Source of the DNA: Streptomyces rubrogriseus
GTDB lineage: Bacteria; Actinomycetota; Actinomycetes; Streptomycetales; Streptomycetaceae
NCBI RefSeq assembly: GCF_027947575.1
Contig: NZ_CP116256.1
Coordinates: 4,278,001 to 4,342,000, forward strand
Direction of reading: 5' to 3'
Length of the DNA: 64,000 bases
Shown: in pieces, positions 26,269 to 34,699 of the stretch
Layout: each line of letters opens with the position of its first letter
How positions within the stretch are numbered: position 1 is the first letter of the stretch
Made by a program: the position numbers and the translations under genes
Notes under the pieces: generated by a model
What the model was told of the DNA's origin: nothing
Databases searched by the model: none
The model's input: the letters and a program-made list of their open reading frames with translations, nothing else

Positions 26269-27762
26269 TCAGGCCCAGGCCTGTCGTTCCTGGCTACGGG
26301 GGTCGTCGACCTGGGTCCACTCGATGTCGATGTGCATCGTGGTCCGGCGTGCGACGTCGTACTGGTCCCAGCCGGGGTTGCCGGTCCTGGCAAAGCGGAT
26401 CCAAGCCTCGTGCATGCGGGTGGCGAGGTCCGCGGGAGGCTTGTCAGGGCCGAGCAGGGCGCCCTCACCCGCCAGCTGCGGGAGTTCGGCGATGTCGAAG
26501 ACGAAGGGGAGCTCCATCGTGTGGGTGGCGCCGAGGTCTCCGCCCAAGGCCTGGGAGCGCCAGGCGAACTCGTAGCTGAACGTGGCTGACTGGGGGTGGG
26601 CGGCATGTGCGCCGGCCAGGGCCCAGCTGCCCGCGCCGAACAGGGCGTCACCCATGATGGCCGACCGCAGCTCACCGAAGGATGCCTCGGGGCGTGTGTT
26701 GCGGTACGTCTCCACGAGCTGCGCGGGCTTCGGATGCGAGCGCGCCGCCGTGTCGTCGACGTCGTCGGCGGTCGAGGTGGCGTACGTGCCCACCGGGACC
26801 AGGTAGAGGTTGCCCTCCTCGGTGTTGGTGCCGACGAGCAGGTCGACATCGGCGCTCAGGCCGGCGCCGACGGATACGGCGGGCTGTGTGTCGAGCACCA
26901 GGCCGAAGGGGCTGAGGCCGAGCAGCGGATCGTGGTGCGTCCCGATCCGCAGATCGATGGGCGTGAGCCGGGAGGCGGCGTCCACCAGGCGCTCGTCGGA
27001 GATGGCCGCGAAGGCGTCGGTGTGCGGCTCGATGCCCAGTTCCTCGGCCGCGGCCTTGGTGACACGGGCGGCCTGCTCGGAGGTGAACGCGCCCAGACCG
27101 CTGCCGCTCTGGACGATCGCCCGGCGGAACAGCCCGGCGGCCTCGGGGTTGGCGAGGATGCCGCCGACGACGGTCGCCCCGGCCGACTGGCCGAAGAGGG
27201 TGACGTTGTCCGGGTCACCACCGAAGGCGGCGATGTTCTCCCGCACCCAGCGCAGCGCCGCGACGACGTCGAGCAGACCGCGGTTGGCGGGCGCCCCGGG
27301 GATGTCGAGGAACCCGGCGATGCCCAGCCGGTAGTTGAGTGTGACCAGGACGACGCCGTCGCGGGCGAAGGCGGAACCGTCGTACAGCGCGGACCGCGTC
27401 GATCCGGCGACGAACCCGCCGCCGTGGACGAACACCATCACGGGCAGACCGCTGTTCGCGGTGGCGGGCTGGAAGACGTTGACGGTGAGGTAGTCCTCGC
27501 CACGGCTCCAGCCGGCGCCGAAGTAGGGGGCCATGTCGATGCTGCCGAGCTTCCGCTCGGACTGCGGGGCGTTGGGGCCGGGCACGGTGGCGTCCCGTAC
27601 GCCGTGCCAGGGCTCGTGCGGCTGCGGCGGGGCGAACCGGCCGGTGCCCGTCGGAGGAGCGGCGTAGGGGATGTTCAGGAAGGTGGCGGTGCCGTCGTCC
27701 TGACGGAGACCGCGGACGGCTCCCTGTGCGGTGGTGACGACGGGCTTGAGATCGTGGCTCAC
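26269..27762 (-). CDS. Carboxylesterase family protein (type B, alpha/beta hydrolase)
   Basis: 497 residues, typical for bacterial p-nitrobenzyl-type esterases. The oxyanion-hole region is MVFVHGGGFVAGS, the catalytic Ser is in LFGQSAGATV, and the N-terminus (GAVRGLRQDDGTATFLNIPYA) is typical of the family. The acid and His lie in TNTEEGNL and GATHTMELPF. No signal peptide is seen, so it is probably cytoplasmic. It starts 2 bases after the MBL stop codon, so the two are translationally linked. Confidence 0.92.
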   Translation of the reverse strand: MSHDLKPVVTTAQGAVRGLRQDDGTATFLNIPYAAPPTGTGRFAPPQPHEPWHGVRDATVPGPNAPQSERKLGSIDMAPYFGAGWSRGEDYLTVNVFQPATANSGLPVMVFVHGGGFVAGSTRSALYDGSAFARDGVVLVTLNYRLGIAGFLDIPGAPANRGLLDVVAALRWVRENIAAFGGDPDNVTLFGQSAGATVVGGILANPEAAGLFRRAIVQSGSGLGAFTSEQAARVTKAAAEELGIEPHTDAFAAISDERLVDAASRLTPIDLRIGTHHDPLLGLSPFGLVLDTQPAVSVGAGLSADVDLLVGTNTEEGNLYLVPVGTYATSTADDVDDTAARSHPKPAQLVETYRNTRPEASFGELRSAIMGDALFGAGSWALAGAHAAHPQSATFSYEFAWRSQALGGDLGATHTMELPFVFDIAELPQLAGEGALLGPDKPPADLATRMHEAWIRFARTGNPGWDQYDVARRTTMHIDIEWTQVDDPRSQERQAWA

Positions 27763-27764
27763 GG

Positions 27765-28697
27765 CTATGCCTTTCCGGGGGCGTCAGTCTGCGCGGAGTA
27801 CGGGGAGAAGGGCGCCCAACCCTTGATGTCGAACGTGTTGCCGTTACGCGCGATTTCGGTGGCACCGTGACCACCCAGGTGCGCGGGGATCAGGAGCGCG
27901 TTGTTGTCGGCAGCCCAGCCCAGCACCTTGCGGCGGGTGGCGCGGGCGCCCGCGGGGTCCTCGCAGAAGCAGCTGTTGGCGTCCGGCTCGACGATCTGCA
28001 CCGGGTTGTGCAGCAGGTCACCGACGAACACCGCGCGGTCCGTCCCGGAGCTGAGGGTCAGCACGGAGGAGCCGGGCGTGTGTCCGGGAGCCGCGTCCAG
28101 GCGCAGGTCGGCGTCGATCTGGTGGCTGTTCTCCCACAGCAGCGTCTGGCCGGCCTGATGTACCGGGGCCACGCTGTCCTCGAAGACGTTCTGGTTGCCG
28201 CGGCCGAGCAGCGGCTGGTGGCCGTTTGCCGGGTTCCAGAAGTCGAAGTCGTCCTTCGGCATCAGATAGGTGGCATTCGGAAAGGTGGGAACCCAACTCC
28301 GCCCGTCCAAGTACGTGTTCCAGCCGACGTGATCGATGTGCAGATGCGTGTTGATCACGATGTCCACGTCCTCGGGCTGAACACCTGCCCGGGCCAGGTT
28401 GGCCAGGAAGTCCGTTTCCAGGCGGCTCCAGACCGGCGCGTAGGGGCGCTCCTTGTGGTTGCCGACACCGGTGTCGACGAGGATGGTCTTGCCTCCGCTG
28501 CGCAACAGCCAGGTCTGGATCGCGGAATTCACGATGTTGGTCTCGGAGTCCAGGAAATGCGGGGCCAGCCAGTGGACGCCGTCCTTCCAGACCTCCTGCG
28601 AGCTTTCCGGGAAGAAGGCGTGGGGCTCCATTTCGACAGAACCGTAGTATTCCCAAACTCGGGTGACAGAGACGTTGCCGAGCGTAATCTGTTCCAT
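27765..28697 (-). CDS. MBL-fold metallo-hydrolase
   Basis: 310 residues. The metal-binding motif is NTHLHIDHVGWNT (HxHxDH). A further His is in APGHTPGSS, Asp in VFVGDLLHNP, and a late His in IPAHLGGHG. It resembles the group that includes quorum-quenching lactonases and alkylsulfatase-like enzymes. It is the first gene of the operon. Together with the esterase and RidA it could open and degrade an ester or lactone compound. Confidence 0.9.
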   Translation of the reverse strand: MEQITLGNVSVTRVWEYYGSVEMEPHAFFPESSQEVWKDGVHWLAPHFLDSETNIVNSAIQTWLLRSGGKTILVDTGVGNHKERPYAPVWSRLETDFLANLARAGVQPEDVDIVINTHLHIDHVGWNTYLDGRSWVPTFPNATYLMPKDDFDFWNPANGHQPLLGRGNQNVFEDSVAPVHQAGQTLLWENSHQIDADLRLDAAPGHTPGSSVLTLSSGTDRAVFVGDLLHNPVQIVEPDANSCFCEDPAGARATRRKVLGWAADNNALLIPAHLGGHGATEIARNGNTFDIKGWAPFSPYSAQTDAPGKA

Positions 28698-28882
28698 GTG
28701 ATTTCCTTGGGGTTCTCAGGGTTTACCCAACCGTATGAGCGGCCCAGCCGGCGCGGTATCCGTCACGTGACTGCACCGGTGCGTACGGCCATGGACACGG
28801 GGATTTCCCTCTCGGCTTTGATGCCTGCAAAACAGCAAAATGCAAGGGGGTGCGGTCATCCCTTGATGTGTTCTGGCGGGTG

Positions 28883-31138
28883 TCAGCCGGCTTGGGCGTT
28901 GCATTGGTCCTCGAAGTCGACGCAGCGCACCGCGACAACCGGGGTCGGACCGTGCGGCGAGGGGATGTCAACGCTCTCGGGCAGGACCATGGTGGTGCGG
29001 CCGGGGTCCGGGACGAGCGGGTCCGCGGCTCGCACCAGTGCGGTCAAGGTCGCGTCGAGGCGACTGATGTGCTGCTGCAGGCGACACTCCAGCGACGGCC
29101 GGCTGCGGCTGACGCGCGGCTCCTCCGAGAGCAGGGACAGTGCCTTGACGACTCTGGGACGTGCCGTGTGCGAGGAGGATCCCGGTCGATGGCCGGTGAC
29201 GCGGATCAGGTGGGCCACGGTCTCGTGCGCACGGTCGGCTGCGGCAGTGAGGCGGGGGGCGCATTCCGAAGCATGGCCCGCTGAGAGACGCTCGGCCGTG
29301 GCGGCCAGGCTGCGTGCGTGGTACGCGCCGACCTCAAGGAGTTCTAGCAGGTGGAGGGTGTGGTGCCGTCGGCCGCGCTGCGGATTGAGCGGATGGGTGA
29401 GAGGCAGGCAGGCCTTGCGGAAGGACTCCAGTGCCTGGTCGAGGTCGTGTGCCGCGCGGACCCGGTTCGCCGGGGGTTCCGCGTCCGCGGTTCCTGACGC
29501 GATGGCCTGAAGGAGGCGGCCGAGGACGCGCAGGAAACCGACCAGCTCCTCGTCACTGGCCCGGCGGACCGTGGTGGGAAGGACGAGGGTAGCGGCGAGG
29601 ATTCCGCAGGTTACTCCCAGTGTGGTCTCCTGGACACGCAGAAGCAGCACGTGCGTCGAGAAGGTGTCCATCAGCGCGAGCAGCACGCTGAGTGTGCCGG
29701 TGATGAAGAACGTTACGGCCCAATAGGCTCGTGATGGGGTGTAGAAGATTCCGAACATGCACAGCAGGAGCAGGATCAGGAGGCCTGGGCCGTCTCCGCC
29801 GACCAGGGTTGCGAGGCCGTAGCCGAAAAGCACGCCGGCGACAGTGCCCGCCAGCCGCCGGGCACTTTGCAGCAGGACCTCGCCGGTGCTCTCGGTCTTG
29901 ATGAAGACGACCCATGCGGTCACTACTGCCCAGTACCACAGGTGCGGAGACAGGAGATGACCGCCCGCGACTGCGAGGGCCGAGGCTGTTGTCACCTGGA
30001 CCGCCTGGCGGGTGGCTTGGCGCTTCAGGCTGTCGGTGTCTGCGTCCCTGCGCGGTACCGCACCCAAGGCTGATGGGGCGGCTTTGTGCGGCGGTGTCAC
30101 GAACCCTTCCGGGCGGCCGCGTGGACCGAGAACCCGCAGGGCTGTGGTGAGTTCGTCGACCGCTAGGAAGCAGTCCTGCACATGTGCGGAGCCGGCCGGC
30201 CGGTTCGCCGGGCCGTCTTCGTTCCCGTCCTCGCACTCTTCGGATGCGGGTGCCGTTCCCGTGGTGACCTGGTGCCCGAGAGCCCGGATCCGCTGTGCGA
30301 GCCGCTGCCGCGCCCTTCGTTCCGCCACATCGTTGCGGGCCGCCGGTGTGCGGACCGCGCGGACGGTGAGTACAACCAGGCGTTGCGCGGCCACCTCCAC
30401 ACGACCAATGTGCCGCAGCGGGGCCTCGGTGCCCTCGTCGACTGCGCGCTCGTCGAGAAAGTCCTCGATCAGCAGCGCGGCTGCGTGCAGTCTGTCGAGG
30501 CGCTCCTGCAACAGACCGCTGCGGGTGCCGTCGTCTTCCCCGGTGGCGACCACCGAGGCCGTGTCCCGGAGGACGTCGTACAGACACACGCCGAATGCGT
30601 GCCGCAGCCGTCTCAGAGCTCCAGCCGCCGTGACGGGGCCGACGCAACACCACACGGTCGTAACGGCCCCGAAAGCCACGAGTACCGATGCCCCGAGTTG
30701 CGGAAGCTGGTCTGCTCGGGCCTGGACGAATTGAGACAGCAGGAAGAACATGAACCCGAAGATCCCCAGACCCAGCCCTCGTGAGCCGAACCGGCGGGCC
30801 TGAACGGCGAGGTAGATCACCACCAGAAAGATCAGCTTGGCTGCCGTCGGGTACGGCGTCAGCACAGCTCCGGCGGCCAGGGACGCGAGAGAGAGCGGAA
30901 CGCCAAGCCCGACGGTGATGAGCTGGTTGCGTGGATGCAGGTCGCTGATCGCCAGTGACGTCGTCATCGCGGTGAAACCGCCGACCACGAGCACCGTTTC
31001 GGGCGCTCCCAGCGCTGTAAGCACGGCAAGTACCGCGGCTGTGCCGAGCACGGCGCGTATCGCGGAGGTCAGACGCGTGAGCCCGGGGTCAAAGGCGGCG
31101 ATGCGATCCAACGGTGCTGCCTTTGTCCTTGCCACCAT
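28883..31138 (-). CDS. FUSC family membrane protein (aromatic acid exporter type)
   Basis: ATG 31138 is preferred (GGAG upstream) over GTG 31168, giving 751 residues. It has two membrane blocks: helices near residues 20-170 (TAAVLAVLTALGAPETVLVVGG, LIFLVVIYLAVQARRF) and near 370-520 (ALAVAGGHLLSPHLWYWAVVTAWVVF, LLILLLLCMFGIFYTPSRAYWAV). Each is followed by a long cytoplasmic helical region, the layout of YccS/AaeB-type FUSC proteins. The substrate is unknown. It is separate from the RidA operon by a 185-base gap. Confidence 0.88.
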   Translation of the reverse strand: MVARTKAAPLDRIAAFDPGLTRLTSAIRAVLGTAAVLAVLTALGAPETVLVVGGFTAMTTSLAISDLHPRNQLITVGLGVPLSLASLAAGAVLTPYPTAAKLIFLVVIYLAVQARRFGSRGLGLGIFGFMFFLLSQFVQARADQLPQLGASVLVAFGAVTTVWCCVGPVTAAGALRRLRHAFGVCLYDVLRDTASVVATGEDDGTRSGLLQERLDRLHAAALLIEDFLDERAVDEGTEAPLRHIGRVEVAAQRLVVLTVRAVRTPAARNDVAERRARQRLAQRIRALGHQVTTGTAPASEECEDGNEDGPANRPAGSAHVQDCFLAVDELTTALRVLGPRGRPEGFVTPPHKAAPSALGAVPRRDADTDSLKRQATRQAVQVTTASALAVAGGHLLSPHLWYWAVVTAWVVFIKTESTGEVLLQSARRLAGTVAGVLFGYGLATLVGGDGPGLLILLLLCMFGIFYTPSRAYWAVTFFITGTLSVLLALMDTFSTHVLLLRVQETTLGVTCGILAATLVLPTTVRRASDEELVGFLRVLGRLLQAIASGTADAEPPANRVRAAHDLDQALESFRKACLPLTHPLNPQRGRRHHTLHLLELLEVGAYHARSLAATAERLSAGHASECAPRLTAAADRAHETVAHLIRVTGHRPGSSSHTARPRVVKALSLLSEEPRVSRSRPSLECRLQQHISRLDATLTALVRAADPLVPDPGRTTMVLPESVDIPSPHGPTPVVAVRCVDFEDQCNAQAG

Positions 31139-31690
31139 GGTGCTCCGTAGGTCCTTTCGCGGGTGCACGACCGCCAGGGGTGTCTCGAGGTTCTGGCCGG
31201 CTACCGCCCGCGTCGCCAGTCTCGGTACGCGGGGATCCCGTCCGGTATGCGTCAGGTGACTGCTCTCGGAGGTTCTGCGGCACGCGGGTGTAGGCGCGTG
31301 GGATCGCTCGCAGTGGTCTGGACGGTGAAACGAGACAAAACGTCCGTTGTCGGCATTGACGACCCAGCGGCGCCGGACGGGTTTGTACCCGTGGACAATG
31401 GCTTACGGTTCAGGGGCCAGGCAGTGCACGGACTTGGGACGGACAATTGCCAGGTGACCGAGGGGAACTCGACACCCGGAGCGTCTTCGTCAGGCCTCAG
31501 CTTTCCGCGTCCTGCGCGTTCACTCGGTCGTTCGCCCGTTCAAGAGCTGCCTCGTGGGTCGACTCTGGATCGGCCATGCCCAGCGCGGTCAACACCCGCG
31601 AAAATGACAATCCTAAGCTTGGCGTTTACCCAGTTTTGCCTCTTGCGAGGTCTGGTGAGCTCTGTTTTCCGACGTGGGATTCTGCTGGCT
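31139..31690. other. Intergenic; possibly one end of the IS1380 remnant
   Basis: No protein recognised on either strand. The part near 31605-31690 is lower in GC than its surroundings and directly precedes the IS1380 transposase remains, so it may be the outer end of that element. Confidence 0.4.
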
Positions 31691-31726
31691 CTACGGAATC
31701 CGCCGCCTGCGCATAGCGTGATCACC

Positions 31727-32395
31727 TACCGCCACGTACAACGGCTTTGTTGGTGCATCTGCGAGCCGTTCGAGGCCGGTGGTGATGTAGCTGGTCCAGG
31801 GCCAGTGCCCAGCCAGGCGGCGGATCTGCCGTCGGCCGGTGGTCACCAGCTGTCCCGCGGTGACGAACAGGCGCAGTCGCAAACGTCGGGGTTCCCAGAG
31901 CCGCGCCTTTCCGGTCAGGGCGAGCATCGGCATCCAGGCCAGCAGGTCGAGGCGGCCCGACTTCGGTCCTCCGCGCGCACCCGCAGCCGGTGACGCAGCT
32001 GAAGCTCGGGGATCGGCCGGTCGGCGGTGTTGGTGGCGAAACAGGTCAGCCGCATGCCGTCCGCGTCCGTGAGCCTCAACTGTGCACCGGGATGTGGCCG
32101 TTCCTTCCTGACAATCAGCCGCATGTCCTTCGGCCGGCCCGCGAGCAGGTCACCGGCGAGTTCGGCGACCCAGGCCCCGTCACGGGTCTCACCTCCGGTC
32201 TCGACGGCCGGGGGCCAGGCCGATGCCGGGATCTCGAGGTCGTGGCTGTGTATGGCCTCGGTGATCACCATGCCGACCGAGTGGGACAGCCACCGTCCCC
32301 GCTGAGCGAGCCAGGCGACAAAATCGTGGGTGCCGCCCGCGGAGTCGGTGCGGATCAGGGTCCGGCGCCCGCTCCGGTACTTCTCCGGCGCGTGG
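31727..32395 (-). pseudogene. IS1380-family transposase remnant
   Basis: The minus strand encodes LIRTDSAGGTHDFVAWLAQR, RWLSHSVGMVITEAIHSHDL, WVAELAGDLL, MRLIVRKERPHPGAQLRLTD, MRLTCFATNT and ELQLRHRLRVRAEDR, the second half of IS1380 transposases. Then a deletion joins directly to LLAWMPMLALTGKARLWEPR and the C-terminus. The N-terminal half is missing and the frame breaks at the deletion near 31930. Confidence 0.8.
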
Positions 32396-32560
32396 TCAAC
32401 AGGTGCTGCTGGACCGGTTCCGGGAGGCTCACCGGCTGGACTTCTCTTGCGACACGCTCGACGCCTCCCAGGTGCAGGGCGGGTGGGGGGGTGGGGGGGG
32501 AAGCCATCCGAACGGTGGCCCGAGTCCGGTTGCCCGGGGACCACCGGGTGACGTCCTTTC
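32396..32560 (+). pseudogene. IS5-family transposase fragment
   Basis: Reads VLLDRFREAHRLDFSCDTLD, then ASQVQGGWGGGGGSH and GGPSPVARGPPG. It matches the IS5 segment LLDRFREA-RLDFSR---DASHVRA---G--TGPSPVDR, including the first catalytic Asp (DAS). G-runs within it suggest slippage damage. It abuts the IS1380 remnant back to back. Confidence 0.6.
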
Positions 32561-33463
32561 TCAGACGTCCACTGTCCCCAGTAGCGCACGGGTCTCGGCG
32601 ACTACCCGCGCGTTGAACGCCGGGTCGTGCACCTGTGCGGAACCCCGCATTGGTCGTCCTTTCTCGTCGTAGTAGACGCCCGTGGTGTCCGATTCGTCGG
32701 TGAGTATCCGGGTGATCATGCGAGCAGCGGTGCCCGGGTTGGTCCAGTACTTGATGAGCGGGGCCAGTGGCGAGAGCACGTACTTCGACAGCAGACGTAG
32801 GAACAGGCCGGCGTCGCGGCCCAGATTCGTGCCGGGGGCGAAGCCGGGCTCGATAGCGTTGAACCGCAGTCGGGGTGTCTCGCGGGCGAAGGCGAGCACC
32901 GTCGCCAGGTTGCACTGCTTGGACGTGGCGTAGGCGTCTGCGCCGGGCAGTTTCGAGCCGCCGGGCTTCCACTCGCCACGGGCGCTCGCCTCGGCGGAGA
33001 TGTACCGGGCACCGCGGAAACCGGACATGGTGGCGGCCTTGCGCTCAGGATCCTCCACAGCCGACACGATGAACACCACCTGTGCGCCGTCTTCGAGGTG
33101 GGGCACGAGCGTCTCGGTGAACACGAAAGGCCCGATGTGGTTGGTCGCGTAGGCGGTGTCCCAGCCAAGGGCGTTCGTGCCGGGACGGTTGGGGAAGATC
33201 CCGGCGTTGTTGAGTACGCCGGTGATCGGAAGGCCGAGCTCGGTGATCTGAGCAACGGCGCGTCGCACGCTCGTCGGGTCCGAGAGGTCGCAGAGGACGG
33301 ACAGGGCCTTTCCGCCTCTGCCCACGATGATGCTGCGCATGTCGTCGAGCTTGGCGGCGTTGCGCCCGACCAGCACGACGGTGCCGTGCTTGGCAAGTTC
33401 GAGGGCGGTGCGGCGGCCGAAGCCGGAGGTCGGGCCGGTGATGACGTAGACCTTGTCGGGCAT
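32561..33463 (-). CDS. SDR family NAD(P)-dependent oxidoreductase (retinol dehydrogenase-like)
   Basis: 300 residues. The cofactor motif is ITGPTSGFGRRTALELA (TGxxxGxG), then LNNAGIF, Ser in FIVSAVED and YxxxK in YATSKQCNL. An insert between Ser and Tyr (GFRGARYISAEASARGEW) is typical of the larger members. The gene is downstream of the tetR at 33537 on the same strand, and a palindrome just before its start matches one upstream of tetR. Confidence 0.9.
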   Translation of the reverse strand: MPDKVYVITGPTSGFGRRTALELAKHGTVVLVGRNAAKLDDMRSIIVGRGGKALSVLCDLSDPTSVRRAVAQITELGLPITGVLNNAGIFPNRPGTNALGWDTAYATNHIGPFVFTETLVPHLEDGAQVVFIVSAVEDPERKAATMSGFRGARYISAEASARGEWKPGGSKLPGADAYATSKQCNLATVLAFARETPRLRFNAIEPGFAPGTNLGRDAGLFLRLLSKYVLSPLAPLIKYWTNPGTAARMITRILTDESDTTGVYYDEKGRPMRGSAQVHDPAFNARVVAETRALLGTVDV

Positions 33464-33480
33464 GGCGCTCCTTGAATGTC

Positions 33481-33494
33481 TGACTGGTCAGTCA
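33481..33494. promoter_or_regulatory. Operator upstream of SDR gene (probable TetR site)
   Basis: TGACTGGTCAGTCA: perfect 6-base arms around GT, 17 bases before the SDR start codon. Nearly the same sequence occurs at 34121 before tetR. Confidence 0.7.
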
Positions 33495-33536
33495 TTAATG
33501 GGTGTGCTGAGCATGAGGAAGCGGGCCCGGGGCGGG

Positions 33537-34100
33537 TCAGCCGATCATGCGCCAGAGTGCGTCGAAACCGGATTGCTTGTGCTCGTCGGCGCGGTCCGGG
33601 TCGCCGATGATGTAGTCGATGGTGGCCTCGGCCAGGGCATTGGACAGCGTGAACACCAAAGCCGCCGGGGCATCGCGCATCGGGCCGTTCGCCCGCCCAC
33701 GCTCCAGGATCTCTCCGATGCCTGCCATGGTCCGGTTTGCGGACTCACGAGTGGACGTCGTGATCTCGTCGGAGACCTGGAGATGGGCCAGAGTGCGGCG
33801 CTTAAGAGGATTGGCCGTTGCCCAGTCCATCCAGCGTGACCACATGTGTAGCATCTGGGTGCGCGCAGCGGCTGCCGGCAGGCCGCCGAGTGCGGCTGCC
33901 CCCATCTCGCCCTTCAGCTCCAGGTAAAGCTGGTTCAGCAGATCCGCTTTGGTGTCGAAGTAGGTGAACAGTGACCCGTTCGAGACGCCAGCCTCTTTCG
34001 CGATGGCCGCCGTCGCCGCCCCCAGCCCCTGAGCGGCGATAATCCGCGTGGCGGCGGCCATGATCGCCGCGCGTCTGTCGTCGCTCCTCGGTCTGGGCAT
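33537..34100 (-). CDS. TetR family transcriptional regulator
   Basis: 187 residues. The N-terminal HTH is IMAAATRIIAAQGLGAATAA, then IAKEAGVSNGSLFTYFDTKADLL. The C-terminal domain is helical (HMWSRWMDWATANPLKRRTL). The matching TGAYYGGTCAGTCA sites before its own gene and before the SDR gene indicate autoregulation and control of the SDR gene. Confidence 0.9.
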   Translation of the reverse strand: MPRPRSDDRRAAIMAAATRIIAAQGLGAATAAIAKEAGVSNGSLFTYFDTKADLLNQLYLELKGEMGAAALGGLPAAAARTQMLHMWSRWMDWATANPLKRRTLAHLQVSDEITTSTRESANRTMAGIGEILERGRANGPMRDAPAALVFTLSNALAEATIDYIIGDPDRADEHKQSGFDALWRMIG

Positions 34101-34120
34101 GGGGACAGCATGTAGGAGAG

Positions 34121-34134
34121 TGATCGGTCAGTCA
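34121..34134. promoter_or_regulatory. Operator upstream of tetR (probable autoregulatory site)
   Basis: TGATCGGTCAGTCA, 20 bases before the tetR start. It shares 12 of 14 bases with the perfect palindrome at 33481. Confidence 0.65.
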
Positions 34135-34199
34135 AATCATGGCCGCCGCCTTCGGCGGACAACCAGCGGTTTTCGTCGCCCGGTCTTCGGCCGGGCAAT

Positions 34200-34643
34200 C
34201 TAAAGGATCATGCAGGTGGTGGTGGCGTGAGCCATGAGTTTGCCCTGTCCGTCGAGGACCTTCCCTTCGGCGGTGGCGGTGCGTCGGCCGGCGTGGATGA
34301 CGGTGCCTTCGGCGGTGAGGGTCTGGCCGTCGGTGCGGGCGGCGCGGATGTAGTTGACCTTTAGTTCGAGGGTGGTGTAGCCGGTTCCGGCGGGGAGTGT
34401 GGTGTGGACGGCGCAGCCCATGGCGGAGTCGAGGAGAGTGGCGGCGATGCCGCCGTGGACGGTGCCGAGGGGGTTGGCGAAGTCTGGGCGGGTGTCGAGG
34501 GAGATGACGATGCGGCCGTGGCCGACCTCGTCGAAGCGCATGCCGAGCAGGCGGCCGATGGAGGGGATGTCGGTGGGGCGTTCGGTCTGCACCCAGCGCA
34601 TCAGTTCCAGGCCGGTCATGGCAGCAAAGTCGGTGGTGGTCAC
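34200..34643 (-). CDS. PaaI family (hotdog fold) thioesterase
   Basis: GTG 34643 is chosen because GGAGAACGACCC precedes it; 147 residues. The hotdog signature is NPLGTVHGGIAATLLDSAMG, with the catalytic region at HGG, followed by TTLELKVNYIRAA and the C-terminal strand LMAHATTTCMIL. It probably hydrolyses an acyl-CoA. It follows the molybdopterin oxidoreductase gene with a short gap, and an enoyl-CoA hydratase is upstream, pointing to an acyl-CoA pathway. Confidence 0.9.
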   Translation of the reverse strand: MTTTDFAAMTGLELMRWVQTERPTDIPSIGRLLGMRFDEVGHGRIVISLDTRPDFANPLGTVHGGIAATLLDSAMGCAVHTTLPAGTGYTTLELKVNYIRAARTDGQTLTAEGTVIHAGRRTATAEGKVLDGQGKLMAHATTTCMIL

Positions 34644-34699
34644 GGGTCGTTCTCCTTGCATGGTGCTTGTGGTGCCGCCGCCGTGAGAGGCGGTGTTCG

